From Comamonas sp. B21-038 (lineage in GTDB: Bacteria; Pseudomonadota; Gammaproteobacteria; Burkholderiales; Burkholderiaceae_C): a stretch of 64,000 bases of DNA. Both the position numbers and the translations under genes were made by a program. Within the stretch, counting starts at the first letter, position 1; each line of letters opens with the position of its first letter. The stretch lies in NCBI RefSeq assembly GCF_022387135.1, contig NZ_CP092462.1, positions 2,170,001 through 2,234,000 of the forward strand. Reading direction: 5' to 3'. Below, piece by piece: positions 36,979 to 46,437 of the stretch. A model generated the notes under the pieces. It searched no databases. It worked only from the letters and a program-made list of their open reading frames with translations, and was not told where the DNA came from.

Positions 36979-37902
36979 CTAAGCGGCTGAAAACACCCCC
37001 ACCATATGCCGCAGCAGTTGCGACGCCACCGGCGACAACGGCCGGCCGCTGCGGGTGACCACATGCAGCTGGCTGTGGTTGAGCACCGGGCTGGCCAGCG
37101 GCAGCGACACCAAGGTATCCAGCGCCACGCCCTGCAGCGGGATGGAGCGCGGCGTCATGATGTAGCCCAGCCCCATCACCGCAAAATCCCACAGCACCTT
37201 GAAGGAGTTGGTGGTCAGCATGGGTTGCAGGCGGATGTTCTCCTCCAGCTCGGCGGCCTGGATGTGCTTGCGCACGCCAAAGGATTCCTCGAGCGCCGCC
37301 CCCGGGTAAGGCGCCAGATCGGCCAGGCTCAACGGCCCGCTGTGGCTGGCCAGAGGATGGCCCTTGCGCACATGCACCCGCACGGACGCCAGCCGGGCAT
37401 GGTGGGAGCGCAGGCGCGCATCGGCCGGCGGCTGGAACACGATGCCGATATGGGCACGGTCCTCCAGAATGCACTGCACGGCCTCCTCGGTGCCGGCGAC
37501 CTTGACGTGGTAGCGCACATCGCCATGGGCTTTGACAAAATCCTGCAGCACCGGCGCCATCACCATGTCCAGGGTGCCCTCGCCCAGCACCAGGTCCAGA
37601 TGGCCTGATTGCGCGTTCTTGAGGCTGTTGACCTCGGCGACAAAGGTGTCGTGCAGGTCCTGCTGGCGGCGGGCAAACAGCGCCAGCATGCGGCCGGCAT
37701 CGGTGACCACCACGCCCCGGCCACGGCGCTCCAGCAGCACCAGGCCGGTGTCCTGCTCCAGCCGGGCCACCGTGCGGCTGACCATCGACGGGTCCACCTC
37801 CAGCACGTCAGCGGCGCCGCGCACCGAGCCGGTTTCCATGATCTGCAGCAGGCACAGCGCCCGCTTGCGGTCCAGCACATCGTCCATACCCAGGTTCAAC
37901 AT
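36979..37902 (-). CDS. LysR-family transcriptional regulator
   Basis: 307-aa regulator. The N-terminal winged helix reads ALCLLQIMETGSVRGAADVL, then DPSMVSRTVARLEQDTG. The effector domain shows the usual IGIVFQPPAD and AALEESFGVRKH segments. It is divergent from an M20 amidohydrolase and a Bug binding protein, which it probably controls in response to their substrate. The intergenic region holds a perfect GTTGC-N7-GCAAC inverted repeat. The start could also be 15 bp downstream (MDDVLDRK). Confidence 0.9.
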   Translation of the reverse strand: MLNLGMDDVLDRKRALCLLQIMETGSVRGAADVLEVDPSMVSRTVARLEQDTGLVLLERRGRGVVVTDAGRMLALFARRQQDLHDTFVAEVNSLKNAQSGHLDLVLGEGTLDMVMAPVLQDFVKAHGDVRYHVKVAGTEEAVQCILEDRAHIGIVFQPPADARLRSHHARLASVRVHVRKGHPLASHSGPLSLADLAPYPGAALEESFGVRKHIQAAELEENIRLQPMLTTNSFKVLWDFAVMGLGYIMTPRSIPLQGVALDTLVSLPLASPVLNHSQLHVVTRSGRPLSPVASQLLRHMVGVFSAA

Positions 37903-37920
37903 TGCTCGCCTCCGCCCATT

Positions 37921-37937
37921 GTTGCGATTCTTGCAAC
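37921..37937. promoter_or_regulatory. LysR-type operator (GTTGC-N7-GCAAC)
   Basis: Perfect 5-bp inverted repeat spaced by 7, containing the T-N11-A core of LysR boxes. It is centred in the 113-bp gap between the divergent regulator and amidohydrolase, and could control both. Confidence 0.65.
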
Positions 37938-38015
37938 GTTTGATTGCTTGCGTTGTCATGGACGCGACGGATAGCGCTTTCGATAATGGTTTGACTTTTT
38001 TGTGACGGCCCCACC

Positions 38016-39197
38016 ATGAACGCACCTCTCAACCCTGCCTTGCTATCTGCCGTACAGGCCCTTGCGCCTGAGTTTGTCGGCATCCGCCACCAGATCCATG
38101 CTTTCCCGGAGCTGGCTTTTGAAGAGCTGCGCACCAGCGACCTGGTGGCCGAGCGCCTGCAGTCCTGGGGCTACGAAGTGCACCGGGGCCTGGGCAGCAC
38201 CGGCGTCGTGGGCCGCCTCAAAAAAGGCCAGGGCAGCCGCAGCATCGGCATTCGCGCCGACATGGATGCGCTGCCGATCCAGGAGAAAACCGGCCTGCCC
38301 TATGCCAGCACCCTGAGCGGCAAGATGCACGCCTGCGGCCACGATGGCCACACCGCCATCCTGCTGTGCGCGGCGCGCTACCTGGCCGAATCGGTGGACT
38401 ACAACGGCACCTTGAACCTGATTTTTCAGCCAGCGGAAGAGAACGAAGGGGGCGCCTTGCGCATGGTCGATGACGGCCTGTTCGAGCAGTTTCCCTGCGA
38501 TGAAATCTATGCGCTGCACAACACACCGGGCCTGCCGGTGGGCCAAATCGGCATGATCACCGGGCCCGCAATGGCCTCGTTCGACCGTGCTACCGTCACC
38601 TTGACCGGCCGCTCCGCCCATGGCGCCATGCCCCACCACGGCATCGATGTGATGCAGGCCGCCGCCAGCATCGTGCTGGGCCTGCAGTCGCTGGTCAGCC
38701 GCGAGGTCGATGCGCTCAAGTCGGCCGTCATCACCGTCGGCTCCATCCAGGCCGGTGCCACCTACAACATCGTGCCCGAAAGCGCGACGATCAAGATCGG
38801 TATCCGCGCGCTCAACCCCGAGGTGCGCAACCAGATCGAAACCCGGCTGCGCGACTTTGTCGGCGCCCAGGCCCAGAGCTACCAGCTCCAGGCCGATCTG
38901 CTGTACGAGCGCAAGTACCCGGTGCTGGTCAACCACGCCGCGCAAACCGAGCGCGCCCGCGCCGTGGCTGCGCAGCTGCTGGGCGCCGACAACGTGGTGA
39001 CCCGGGGCCCGGTGATGGGCAGCGAAGACTTTGCCTACATGCTGGAGCACCGCCCCGGGGCCTATGTGCGGCTGGGCAATGGCCTGGGGCAGGACGGCGG
39101 CTGCATGGTGCACAACCCGCTGTATGACTTCAACGACAAGGCCCTGCCCATTGGCGCGGCCTTCTGGGCCAGCCTGGCACAGAGCTATCTGCAATAA
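38016..39197 (+). CDS. M20-family amidohydrolase (hippurate hydrolase-like)
   Basis: 393-aa dinuclear metallopeptidase of the M20D group, which cleaves N-acyl amino acids such as hippurate. Metal and catalytic residues appear in MHACGHDGHTAILL, the general-base region is QPAEENEGGALRM, and LHNTPGLPVGQIG follows. The dimerisation domain contains AHGAMPHHGIDVMQAAASIV. Cytosolic. It is followed after 20 bp by a Bug solute-binding protein, so substrate uptake and hydrolysis are probably linked. Confidence 0.92.
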   Translation: MNAPLNPALLSAVQALAPEFVGIRHQIHAFPELAFEELRTSDLVAERLQSWGYEVHRGLGSTGVVGRLKKGQGSRSIGIRADMDALPIQEKTGLPYASTLSGKMHACGHDGHTAILLCAARYLAESVDYNGTLNLIFQPAEENEGGALRMVDDGLFEQFPCDEIYALHNTPGLPVGQIGMITGPAMASFDRATVTLTGRSAHGAMPHHGIDVMQAAASIVLGLQSLVSREVDALKSAVITVGSIQAGATYNIVPESATIKIGIRALNPEVRNQIETRLRDFVGAQAQSYQLQADLLYERKYPVLVNHAAQTERARAVAAQLLGADNVVTRGPVMGSEDFAYMLEHRPGAYVRLGNGLGQDGGCMVHNPLYDFNDKALPIGAAFWASLAQSYLQ

Positions 39198-39217
39198 ACC
39201 CACCGAGCGAGAGCACC

Positions 39218-40225
39218 ATGACCGCCACCCATCGCCGCCAGTTTCTCCAATACGCCAGCCTGCTGGCGGGTGCCCCGTGGCTTGCCACGCCACAGGCCTG
39301 GGCCGCCGACACCTACCCAGCCAAGCCGCTATCGCTGGTCGTGCCCTACCCCGCCGGCGGCGCCAGCGATACTGCCGCCCGCATCTTTGGTGAATCGATC
39401 GGCAAGAGCCTCAAGCAGCAAGTCGTGGTGGAGAACTACGGCGGCGGCACCGGCCTGATTGGCGCCAACAAGGTGCTGAGCGCGCAGGCCGATGGCTATA
39501 CCTTCTTCCATGGTTCGATCAACGAGGTGTTTCTGGCGCCGATGCTCAACCCCTCGGCCCGCTATACGCCTAAGGATTTCAGCCTGGTCGCACCGATCAG
39601 CGAAGCGCATATCGTGCTGCTGGCCCGCAATGGCCTGCAGGCCGATTCGCTGGACAAGGTGATTGCGCTGGCCAAGCAAAGCAGCGCCAAGCCCCTCACC
39701 TATGCCACCGTGGGCATTGATTCCATCTACCACCTGATGGGCGAGGCGCTGGCCGCACGCGTGGGTGCAAGCTTGCTGCATGTGCCCTACAAGGGTGGTG
39801 CTCCGGCGCTGCAGGGCGTCGCCGGGGGCGAGGTGGACCTGGCCATCCTCCCCTACCAGACCAGCTTTGATGCGATGCAGGCGCAGGGCCGGCTCAAGAT
39901 CGTGACCAGCTTTTCCAAAGAGCTGCCCGCCCCGCTGGCCCATATCCCACTGATCAGCCAAAGCCAGCAGCTGCCTGACTTTGCCTACACCATCAGCGGC
40001 GGCTACTTCGTCAAGCAAGGCTGCCCGGCCGAGCGCGTCACCTTGTTGCGCAACGCCATTGGTGCGGCCCTGCTCAACCCCGAGATCCGCGCCCGCCTGG
40101 AGGCCGAAGGCCGCACCGTGGCCCAGCCCACCAGCAACCAGGCGGCGGCCAACCAGGCTTTTGACCAATACCTGCTGCGCGTGGGCGAGCTGATCCGCAC
40201 GGTAGGCCGCAAACCGGTCGCCTGA
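39218..40225 (+). CDS. Bug-family tripartite tricarboxylate transporter binding protein
   Basis: 335-aa periplasmic binding protein. The N-terminal HRRQFLQYASLLAGAPWLA looks like a Tat-type signal with cleavage after AWA. The mature sequence has the Bug patterns PAKPLSLVVPYPAGGASDTAAR, split by short variable parts, and HVPYKGGAPALQGVAGGEVDL. No TctA/TctB membrane subunits are nearby, as is common for Bug genes in this family of bacteria. Linked to the amidohydrolase; ligand unknown. Confidence 0.9.
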   Translation: MTATHRRQFLQYASLLAGAPWLATPQAWAADTYPAKPLSLVVPYPAGGASDTAARIFGESIGKSLKQQVVVENYGGGTGLIGANKVLSAQADGYTFFHGSINEVFLAPMLNPSARYTPKDFSLVAPISEAHIVLLARNGLQADSLDKVIALAKQSSAKPLTYATVGIDSIYHLMGEALAARVGASLLHVPYKGGAPALQGVAGGEVDLAILPYQTSFDAMQAQGRLKIVTSFSKELPAPLAHIPLISQSQQLPDFAYTISGGYFVKQGCPAERVTLLRNAIGAALLNPEIRARLEAEGRTVAQPTSNQAAANQAFDQYLLRVGELIRTVGRKPVA

Positions 40226-40304
40226 ACCCATGCTGCAGCGTCCTGGCCCGTTGGGCTGGGCGCGGATTGGGATGACCGGCAGGATTGCCGGGATGGACCA
40301 CCCG

Positions 40305-40353
40305 GCGGATCGCCCAAGACCCCTTCAGGCCATCGCAGGGAGTTGTGCGGAGG
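40305..40353. repeat. 49-bp intergenic motif, copy 1
   Basis: Starts GCGGATCGCCCAAGACC and ends GGAGTTGTGCGGAGG. About 41 of 50 aligned positions agree with 47762-47811. It lies 80 bp after the Bug gene stop. Confidence 0.6.
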
Positions 40354-40861
40354 CCTAAAAGCACAAAACCGGCCCAGCGCCCCGTCTTGATCGCCAGCCC
40401 TTACACAGAGGTCTGGCCTTCTCCCAAGCCTCACGCTTTTCATGGCCGAATCCCCAAGCACTATCGCTTACCCTGAGTCGCTTATACGCCCGGCCGTGTG
40501 CCCGTGAGCACCGTCAAAATTAGTACATAATATTGCACTGCCAACAATCAGTTGCGCAGTGTGCGTGCTAGCAATCTCCACACCCAGTAACTATTGACAC
40601 GAATGACCTGGCTGCCTTCTTGATGTGCGCAGCGGCAACGGGTGTATTCAAACCAGGTACCTCAAGGAATATTGAAATACTCGCGTCATGTATAGGCTGA
40701 TAGCATTTTGCATAATGCGATGGGATTTCTTCTAGAAATCCATAAGCTTTCGAAAAGCTGACATTTGTTGAATTTATGACAAACAAGCCATCATAGTTTC
40801 GGCATATGATCTCGGTTCCTCTGGAGGGAGGTAGAAGTACAAGAAAAGGAAAACAACCTTG

Positions 40862-40889
40862 GAGCCCGCACCATGCGGGCTCTTTTTTT
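40862..40889 (+). terminator. Rho-independent terminator
   Basis: A 9-bp perfect stem GAGCCCGCA / TGCGGGCTC with a CCA loop, followed by seven T on the plus strand. No annotated gene ends nearby. Confidence 0.9.
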
Positions 40890-41047
40890 GTCAATTGCTG
40901 ACTATTGCGCATCGCGTTTAACAGGCAAATACCGGTGGCCGCCCTAGAATTTGAGCATCGGTTTCGCCGAGTTCATGCGTACCCTCCCTCCCTCTCTTGA
41001 CTTGCATGAACATCCTGATTTTCAGGATCGGCTTTCTTCTTGAATGC

Positions 41048-41078
41048 AATGCCGCCCCAACAGGGGCGGCATTTTTTT
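41048..41078 (+). terminator. Rho-independent terminator
   Basis: An 11-bp perfect stem AATGCCGCCCC / GGGGCGGCATT with a 4-nt loop and a T-run on the plus strand. It is preceded by another small hairpin at 41012-41028, which suggests a short non-coding transcript. Confidence 0.9.
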
Positions 41079-41275
41079 GGTTGAGTGCAGACGCTGCGTA
41101 AATCACAAAGCTCTGTGCCCTATCAAGCAAGCAGTCGTCCCTGGAGACGCGACTCGTAACTGCTGGTAGCACTCAGCGCAGGGACTGAACACTGAGGCTT
41201 GGGGGCATGGAAACCAGCCCACAACGCCCTGCCACCGTGCAAACCCAGGCCCGCACTGCAGCTTTCACTCACCTA

Positions 41276-42985
41276 TCAGTGCTGACCATGCTTGCGGCGC
41301 ACCACCACCAAGCCCAGCGCTACCAGCAGACCGCTCAGCAGCCATTGGCCCCATTGCGACAGCGATGGCACGGGGATGGCGGCGCCAGGTTCTGGGACGG
41401 GTTCGGGCTCAGGAACCGGCTGTGGCGCTGGCTCAGGTACAGGTGTCGGAACAGGGTCTGGCGTTGGCGCGGCGATGGTCACATCGGCAGCCGCCGTGCT
41501 GCTGCCACCGGTGCCCTGTACCGGGAAAACGCTCTCCTGCGTGGCGGTACCGCTGACCTGGCAGACAACAGTCTGACCTTCAGGAATCGTAGCGGGAGAC
41601 GTCCAGGCGGCACCGTTGCTCGAACATGCGGCGATCTGCACACCCGCAGGCAGGCCGGTGACGGTGCAGACGGCATTGGCCATCGCTGCTGTGCCGCTGT
41701 TTGTGCATTGGAAACTGCCGCTGTAGGCATCACCCTGCTTGCCGGAAGCAGGCAGGCCAGCCAGGTCGATGCGCACATCGGCAGCGGTGGTGAACAGCAA
41801 CGTGGACGTGTTGTTCGCCGTCACCGTCTCGCCGTTCACGACAGGGTTGACAAACGCCGTGCCCGTGGCCGGCGCAGCACCGGTGGCACGTACCACATCG
41901 ATGCTGTAGCTGATCTGCCCTGTCAATGCCGCCAGTGGCGGGACCGTGCATGCAAACCCATTTTGCGGCGCCGCCAGGCTGGTGCAGCCGTTTGGCAATG
42001 GCTGGGCGGTGTAGCCCACGGGTAGCGTCACGGTGGCCATCGCCTGCGCGGTGCTGGCGGTGTTGCCCAAGTTCTTCACTTGCAACGTATAGGTCTGGGG
42101 CGTGGCGGCCAGCGCAGCAGGGCCGGTGAAGCTGACAGCCAGATCCACATCGGGCACCGCCTGATTGCAAGCACCATCTTCATCCAATGCCGCCTTGGCG
42201 AACGCACTGATGATCTCGTTGGAGCGGGCCTGGGTGGTGTTGCTATCGGTACCAAAAGGCGAGGCATCTGCAGTCAGGAAGGTGCAGCTCCCCCCGTTCA
42301 TCGCCGATTTCGGCACAAAGAAACCATAGGCGGAGGTACGCGCTGCAGCCACCGGAACGGCAGTGCCTTGCGGCAGGTACAGCGCGTTAGGGGTCGGCAC
42401 ATTGCTGATGGTCAGATACGCCGCGCCCTGCAAGGGGTTCAGGCTGCTGAAGCTGGCCTGGTACGGAGAGGCAGTATTGAGGGGTGCCGCGACCTTGCCG
42501 CCCACCTGTGTCGCAGGGAGGCTGATACCCCATTGGGTGGCATCGTTGAGGATTTTCACGATCGGCGTCAGATTGCCACTGACCGCGCAGCACCCATCGG
42601 AGAAGATGACAAACGCGGTTTCGGGGCGTGTTGTCATCGCCGTTTTCAGCACTTCAATCTGGTTGACGTTCAGCGGCTCAAATACCGTCGTTACCACCAC
42701 CAGCTTCTTGCCGTCAAAGATAGTGGGATTCAACGGGGCCTCCTGTGACAGCCAACCCCGGCCATCCACCCAACCTTCGCCAGGCTCGCCGAAGCGGTTG
42801 GTCAAACCTCCAGCGGTAAAGGTCAGGATGTTGAAGTTATCCGGAGTGGCTTTATCCGGTGTCAGGTAAAGCACCTCTTGCGCCAATGCGATGCCCGGTA
42901 ACGCCGCAAGCAGTGCGAACATGGCTGCCGCGATAGCGCGTTTGGCAGCAGCCCATCGCTTAAACAACTCTTCAAATAAGTTCAT
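41276..42985 (-). CDS. IPTL-CTERM sorted surface protein
   Basis: 569-aa exported protein. The signal peptide spans residues 1-35 (hydrophobic core then ALAQ). The C-terminus is a sorting signal: VPSLSQWGQWLL, a hydrophobic helix (VALGLVVV) and a basic end RRKHGQH, which match the IPTL-CTERM class processed by an exosortase-like system. The middle holds DUF11-like beta modules, for example NTASTAQAMATVTLPVGY. Residues 40-250 are unrecognised; the region around FVIFSDGCCAVSGNLTP could be a binding domain. Single gene. Confidence 0.88.
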   Translation of the reverse strand: MNLFEELFKRWAAAKRAIAAAMFALLAALPGIALAQEVLYLTPDKATPDNFNILTFTAGGLTNRFGEPGEGWVDGRGWLSQEAPLNPTIFDGKKLVVVTTVFEPLNVNQIEVLKTAMTTRPETAFVIFSDGCCAVSGNLTPIVKILNDATQWGISLPATQVGGKVAAPLNTASPYQASFSSLNPLQGAAYLTISNVPTPNALYLPQGTAVPVAAARTSAYGFFVPKSAMNGGSCTFLTADASPFGTDSNTTQARSNEIISAFAKAALDEDGACNQAVPDVDLAVSFTGPAALAATPQTYTLQVKNLGNTASTAQAMATVTLPVGYTAQPLPNGCTSLAAPQNGFACTVPPLAALTGQISYSIDVVRATGAAPATGTAFVNPVVNGETVTANNTSTLLFTTAADVRIDLAGLPASGKQGDAYSGSFQCTNSGTAAMANAVCTVTGLPAGVQIAACSSNGAAWTSPATIPEGQTVVCQVSGTATQESVFPVQGTGGSSTAAADVTIAAPTPDPVPTPVPEPAPQPVPEPEPVPEPGAAIPVPSLSQWGQWLLSGLLVALGLVVVRRKHGQH

Positions 42986-43316
42986 GGATTTCCAAAGGGT
43001 AAGATTTGCGCAAGAATTGTCACAGAATTAACAATTCACTTACCCTTGGATACCTAAAATGTGTCTCCTATGTCGATGGGAGTTGTTTATTTCATACAAA
43101 TGGGTGACCAGACTCGCGCCATCCGGAGCAAAAACGCTTGTGAGCGCGTGGAACCTGGACGCCCAGTGTTGAAATTCGCTCCCTTTTTGATGCTGACTGG
43201 CGCTCAGGCCCTACTGCGTGAAGTAGCCGCTGTCAATGAGCCTCGGCTTACATATCAACACGCACGGGCCCGCAGTGGGCTTGAGCACCGACTGAGTGGC
43301 GCGTGTCTGCAAGGCA
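42986..43316. other. Intergenic region between the IPTL-CTERM and transglutaminase genes
   Basis: About 330 bp with no supported gene. The AT-rich patch at 43005-43060 probably holds the promoter of the IPTL-CTERM gene (minus strand). Nothing else stands out. Confidence 0.4.
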
Positions 43317-44180
43317 TCACACCTGCGCAGTCGACAAACCCTGAGTGGTATGCACCGGCATCTGCCACTGCGCGCCGTCCTGCTCGGCCACCACCTCGAT
43401 GCGCGGCGGCTCGCTGGTGACGCCGCCAAAGATCGTTGCAAACGCAGCGTCGGCTGCGTCGCGCCCGGTGGCCAGCCGCATCATGCCCATCGGGATGGCC
43501 GTGCCCGAGGGGTCAAACAGGTACCAGCGGCCACCCAGGTAGACCTCGACATAGGCATGAAAATCCGGAGGCCCCAGCTTCGGATCGGCGCCATAGTCGG
43601 TACCGGTCACAAAACGGGCTGGCAGGTTGATGGCACGGCACAGCGCGATCATCAGGTGGGCAAAATCGCGGCAGACGCCCACACAATCGACCAGTGTGTC
43701 CATCGCCGAGGTCGTGCCGCATGAGCTGTTGGAGCGGAACTTCACATGCCGCTGCACCCAGTCACACACGGCTTGGGCCCGCGCATAGCCGGGAGCCAGA
43801 TTCCCGAACAGGTCGTAGGCAAAGCCCGCAAGCCGGTCAGATTGGCAGTATCGGCTGGGGTAGATGTAGTGCAACACCTCCAGCGGCAACTGGTAGACAG
43901 GGACCTCGGCAATCTGCGCAGGGTCATCGCTGTAGTGGCGCATCTCCACCGTTGCTTCGTAGTTGACTTGAAGCGGACCGGTCTGGGCCTGCAGCCGCAT
44001 GCTGCGCTGGCCGGCGGCGTCCTGCTGCAGCGCCCAGGTGGCACCGCTTTGGTTGACGGTCAGCCGTTCATGCGCCACGGTCTGGTGCGCGGTGAAGGCG
44101 GGATGAAAGTTGAAGAAGAAGTCGGCGCTCGGAGTCAGTACCGTGTAGGCAAGCTCCAAAGAGAACTGCAATCGGATCAT
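43317..44180 (-). CDS. Transglutaminase-like cysteine protease family protein
   Basis: 287-aa cytosolic protein of the transglutaminase-like superfamily with an N-terminal beta domain (residues 1-120). Catalytic Cys170 lies in DCVGVCRDFAHLM, His in PPDFHAYVEVYL, and Asp in YLFDPSGTA. The length and ITYPSRY-like YIYPSRYCQSDRL segment match the widespread bacterial family. I chose the ATG at 44180 because the upstream extension (37 codons) lacks homology. Substrate unknown. Confidence 0.88.
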   Translation of the reverse strand: MIRLQFSLELAYTVLTPSADFFFNFHPAFTAHQTVAHERLTVNQSGATWALQQDAAGQRSMRLQAQTGPLQVNYEATVEMRHYSDDPAQIAEVPVYQLPLEVLHYIYPSRYCQSDRLAGFAYDLFGNLAPGYARAQAVCDWVQRHVKFRSNSSCGTTSAMDTLVDCVGVCRDFAHLMIALCRAINLPARFVTGTDYGADPKLGPPDFHAYVEVYLGGRWYLFDPSGTAIPMGMMRLATGRDAADAAFATIFGGVTSEPPRIEVVAEQDGAQWQMPVHTTQGLSTAQV

Positions 44181-44509
44181 GGCATCGGTTTCTGGGTCAT
44201 CATTGAGGAAGATTTGTGGCAGTGCGTGCATGCCGGTGCGCATGCAAAGTGCACGCCGCTGCGCTAACTCCAGTGTGCGCAGCGCCGCCATTTCCGTCTG
44301 TCAGGCAAACGCCCTGCGCTGCTGTGGTCCCAGGCGACAGCCTGCAAGGCAGCGTTGACAGGGCTGCGCAGGTCCGTCGTACTGGTGCTGCTGCGCTTGT
44401 CCTACGGTGTGCGCCAGGGCTGCGTTGCACCATGGAGTGGCGAGGACGGACACCAGCCGAACATGCGGGATCCGCCCAATCAATCGGAATATCCACTCAG
44501 GAGCACGAC
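44181..44509. other. Divergent intergenic region
   Basis: 329 bp between the divergent transglutaminase and glycine-zipper genes. No gene or clear regulatory motif apart from the AGGAG ribosome site near 44499 for the downstream gene. Confidence 0.4.
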
Positions 44510-45004
44510 ATGACCCATCCCCAGGACCCCAACAACAACCTCAACCCGGACCCAATCACCGATGAGCCAGGTGCGCATCCGATTGGCACGGGCATCGGTG
44601 CCGCTGGTGGCGCCGTTACCGGCGCAGCAGCCGGCTCGGTCGCAGGGCCAATTGGCACCGCTGTCGGCGGTGTGGTCGGCGCCGTGATTGGCGGCTTGGC
44701 GGGCAAGGGTGCTGCAGAAGCGGTGAACCCTACCGCAGAAGACGCCTACTGGGCCGATGCCTATCAGCGCGAGCCCTATTTTGCGCAGGGCTATACCTAC
44801 GATGACTATGCCCCCGCCTACCGCGCGGGCTACCAATCGGTGCGCGACGGCATTGTCGATTGGAACGATGCTCGCAGCGATTGGGAACGCCGCTGGGAAG
44901 CCGAGCGCGCGGAGAGCCGCCTGGGTTGGACTCAGGCAGAGCCTGCCGTGAAGGCAGCCTGGGAGCGTGCCAACCGGTCTTACAAACAGACCAATCAGGG
45001 CTGA
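44510..45004 (+). CDS. Glycine-zipper protein
   Basis: 164-aa protein. After a hydrophilic N-terminus (residues 1-24), residues 25-70 form a glycine-zipper membrane segment (GTGIGAAGGAVTGAAAGSVA, then GVVGAVIGGLAGKG). The C-terminal half is acidic and aromatic with AYWADAYQREPYFAQGYTYD and a helix rich in Trp and Glu. No signal peptide. Such proteins are often stress-induced membrane-associated proteins; the function here is unknown. Confidence 0.75.
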   Translation: MTHPQDPNNNLNPDPITDEPGAHPIGTGIGAAGGAVTGAAAGSVAGPIGTAVGGVVGAVIGGLAGKGAAEAVNPTAEDAYWADAYQREPYFAQGYTYDDYAPAYRAGYQSVRDGIVDWNDARSDWERRWEAERAESRLGWTQAEPAVKAAWERANRSYKQTNQG

Positions 45005-45207
45005 AGCGCTACGCGCTGATGCATACGCCGCGTCAGGCATGCCTGGCGCGGCGTTGCTGCGTGGAAAATCAGACCATTGCAGGGGCCTGCAGACCAAAGC
45101 TGTCTGCGGTGATCATGAGGACTTGGCATGTTTTGGCACAGAAGCCGAGGTGCAACCTGGTTCTACCAGCCCGGCCCGCGCCCTGCGCGCACCGGTTTAG
45201 AAGTGCA

Positions 45208-46437
45208 TCAAGCCCGAGCGCGCCGGCGTTGCAGCAGCAAGCCCAGCGCTGCCAGCAGTGCAAAACCTGCACCACAGACAAAGGTGCCCCGGTAGCCGAG
45301 GGTATCCCAGAGAAGGCCGGCGATCACGCTGGCCAGCAGCAGCGCCACACCGGTGAGCAAATGGAAAATGCCAAAGGCGGTGCCCCGCAGTTCAGCGGGC
45401 GCGCTGTCGGCCACCATCGCGTTGAGCAAGCCCTGGCTGAACCCCATATGCAGGCCCCACAGCGCCACGCCCAGCCCCAGACCCAAAAGTCCCGGTACAA
45501 AAGCCAGCACCAGATCGGCAGCCATCAACAGCCCCAGGCCCGCGAGCAGCACATCCTGCCGGGGACGGCGGTCCGACAACACCCCCGCTGGATACGCGGA
45601 CAGCGCATAGGCGATGCCCATCACGACGAGCACCGCAGGCGCCCACATCGGCGGCAGACCTGCCGACTGTGCACGCAAGATCAGAAATGCCTCGCTGAAG
45701 CGTGCCAGCGTGAACACCAGACCCAGTCCCACCACCATCCAATAGGCACTGGGCAGGCGCAGCAGTTCGCGCTTGCACAGCGGCCACTGGCGGGGTCTGG
45801 GAGCGACCGGCGCGGCAGGCTCCTTCACAAAAAATACGAGCACGGCCACCGCCGCAAATGCGGGTAACACTGCCAGCCAGAACACCTGCTGGTAGTTGTC
45901 AGCCGTCCACCACATCAGGCCAATGGCCAGCAAGGGACCGGTGAAGGCGCCGATGGTGTCCAGGGTCTGGCGCAGACCGTAAGCGGTGCCACGCAGATGC
46001 GGCGGCGTCACATCGGCCACCAGCGCATCGCGTGGCGCGCCGCGTATGCCTTTGCCCACGCGATCCACAAAGCGCGCGCCCACCAGCCATTCCAGGCCGC
46101 CGGCCAGCGGAAACACCGGCTTGGTCAGCGCGCCCAGGCCATAGCCCAGCACGGCCAGCAGCTTGCGCTTGCCAAAGCGGTCACTGATGGCGCCGGAGAA
46201 CACCTTGACGATCGAGGCCGTCGCCTCGGCGATGCCTTCAATCAGCCCCACCGCCAGCACCGAGGTGCCCAGCACGGCCACCATGTAGATGGGCAGCAGC
46301 GCGTGGACCATTTCCGACGAGATATCCATCAGCATCGAGACAAAGCCCAGCGCCCAGACGCTGCGCGGCACCGCTCGCGCCCCGCGCGGCAATGCGCTGC
46401 CGTCTGCGGGCTTGGGGGTTTCAACGGTTTTCGTCAT
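45208..46437 (-). CDS. MFS transporter paired with a ChrB-like protein
   Basis: 409-aa major facilitator with 12 predicted helices. Typical loops are FSGAISDRFGKRKLLAVLGY (A-motif) and GKGIRGAPRDALVAD. The chosen ATG (46437) lies within the end of the ChrB-like gene, so expression is coupled. The pair ChrB_N domain plus MFS recurs in bacteria and suggests metal or oxyanion stress, but the true chromate transporter ChrA (CHR family) is absent. Substrate unknown. Confidence 0.83.
   Translation of the reverse strand: MTKTVETPKPADGSALPRGARAVPRSVWALGFVSMLMDISSEMVHALLPIYMVAVLGTSVLAVGLIEGIAEATASIVKVFSGAISDRFGKRKLLAVLGYGLGALTKPVFPLAGGLEWLVGARFVDRVGKGIRGAPRDALVADVTPPHLRGTAYGLRQTLDTIGAFTGPLLAIGLMWWTADNYQQVFWLAVLPAFAAVAVLVFFVKEPAAPVAPRPRQWPLCKRELLRLPSAYWMVVGLGLVFTLARFSEAFLILRAQSAGLPPMWAPAVLVVMGIAYALSAYPAGVLSDRRPRQDVLLAGLGLLMAADLVLAFVPGLLGLGLGVALWGLHMGFSQGLLNAMVADSAPAELRGTAFGIFHLLTGVALLLASVIAGLLWDTLGYRGTFVCGAGFALLAALGLLLQRRRARA

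Larger units (their letters stand above)
40226..41275. other. Gene-poor stretch with two strong terminators
   Basis: About 1 kb with no protein gene I can support. It contains a 49-bp motif (40305-40353) repeated at 47762-47811, two plus-strand intrinsic terminators (40862-40889, 41048-41078) and a further 7-bp-stem hairpin, ATCCTGA-TTT-TCAGGAT (41012-41028). The stretches before each terminator could encode small RNAs. A 114-codon minus-strand frame (40568-40912) runs across the first terminator and is doubtful. Confidence 0.5.

Noticed and set aside
40568-40912. 114-aa minus-strand protein
   Set aside because: The frame crosses a strong terminator, has no clear ribosome site and no recognisable domain.
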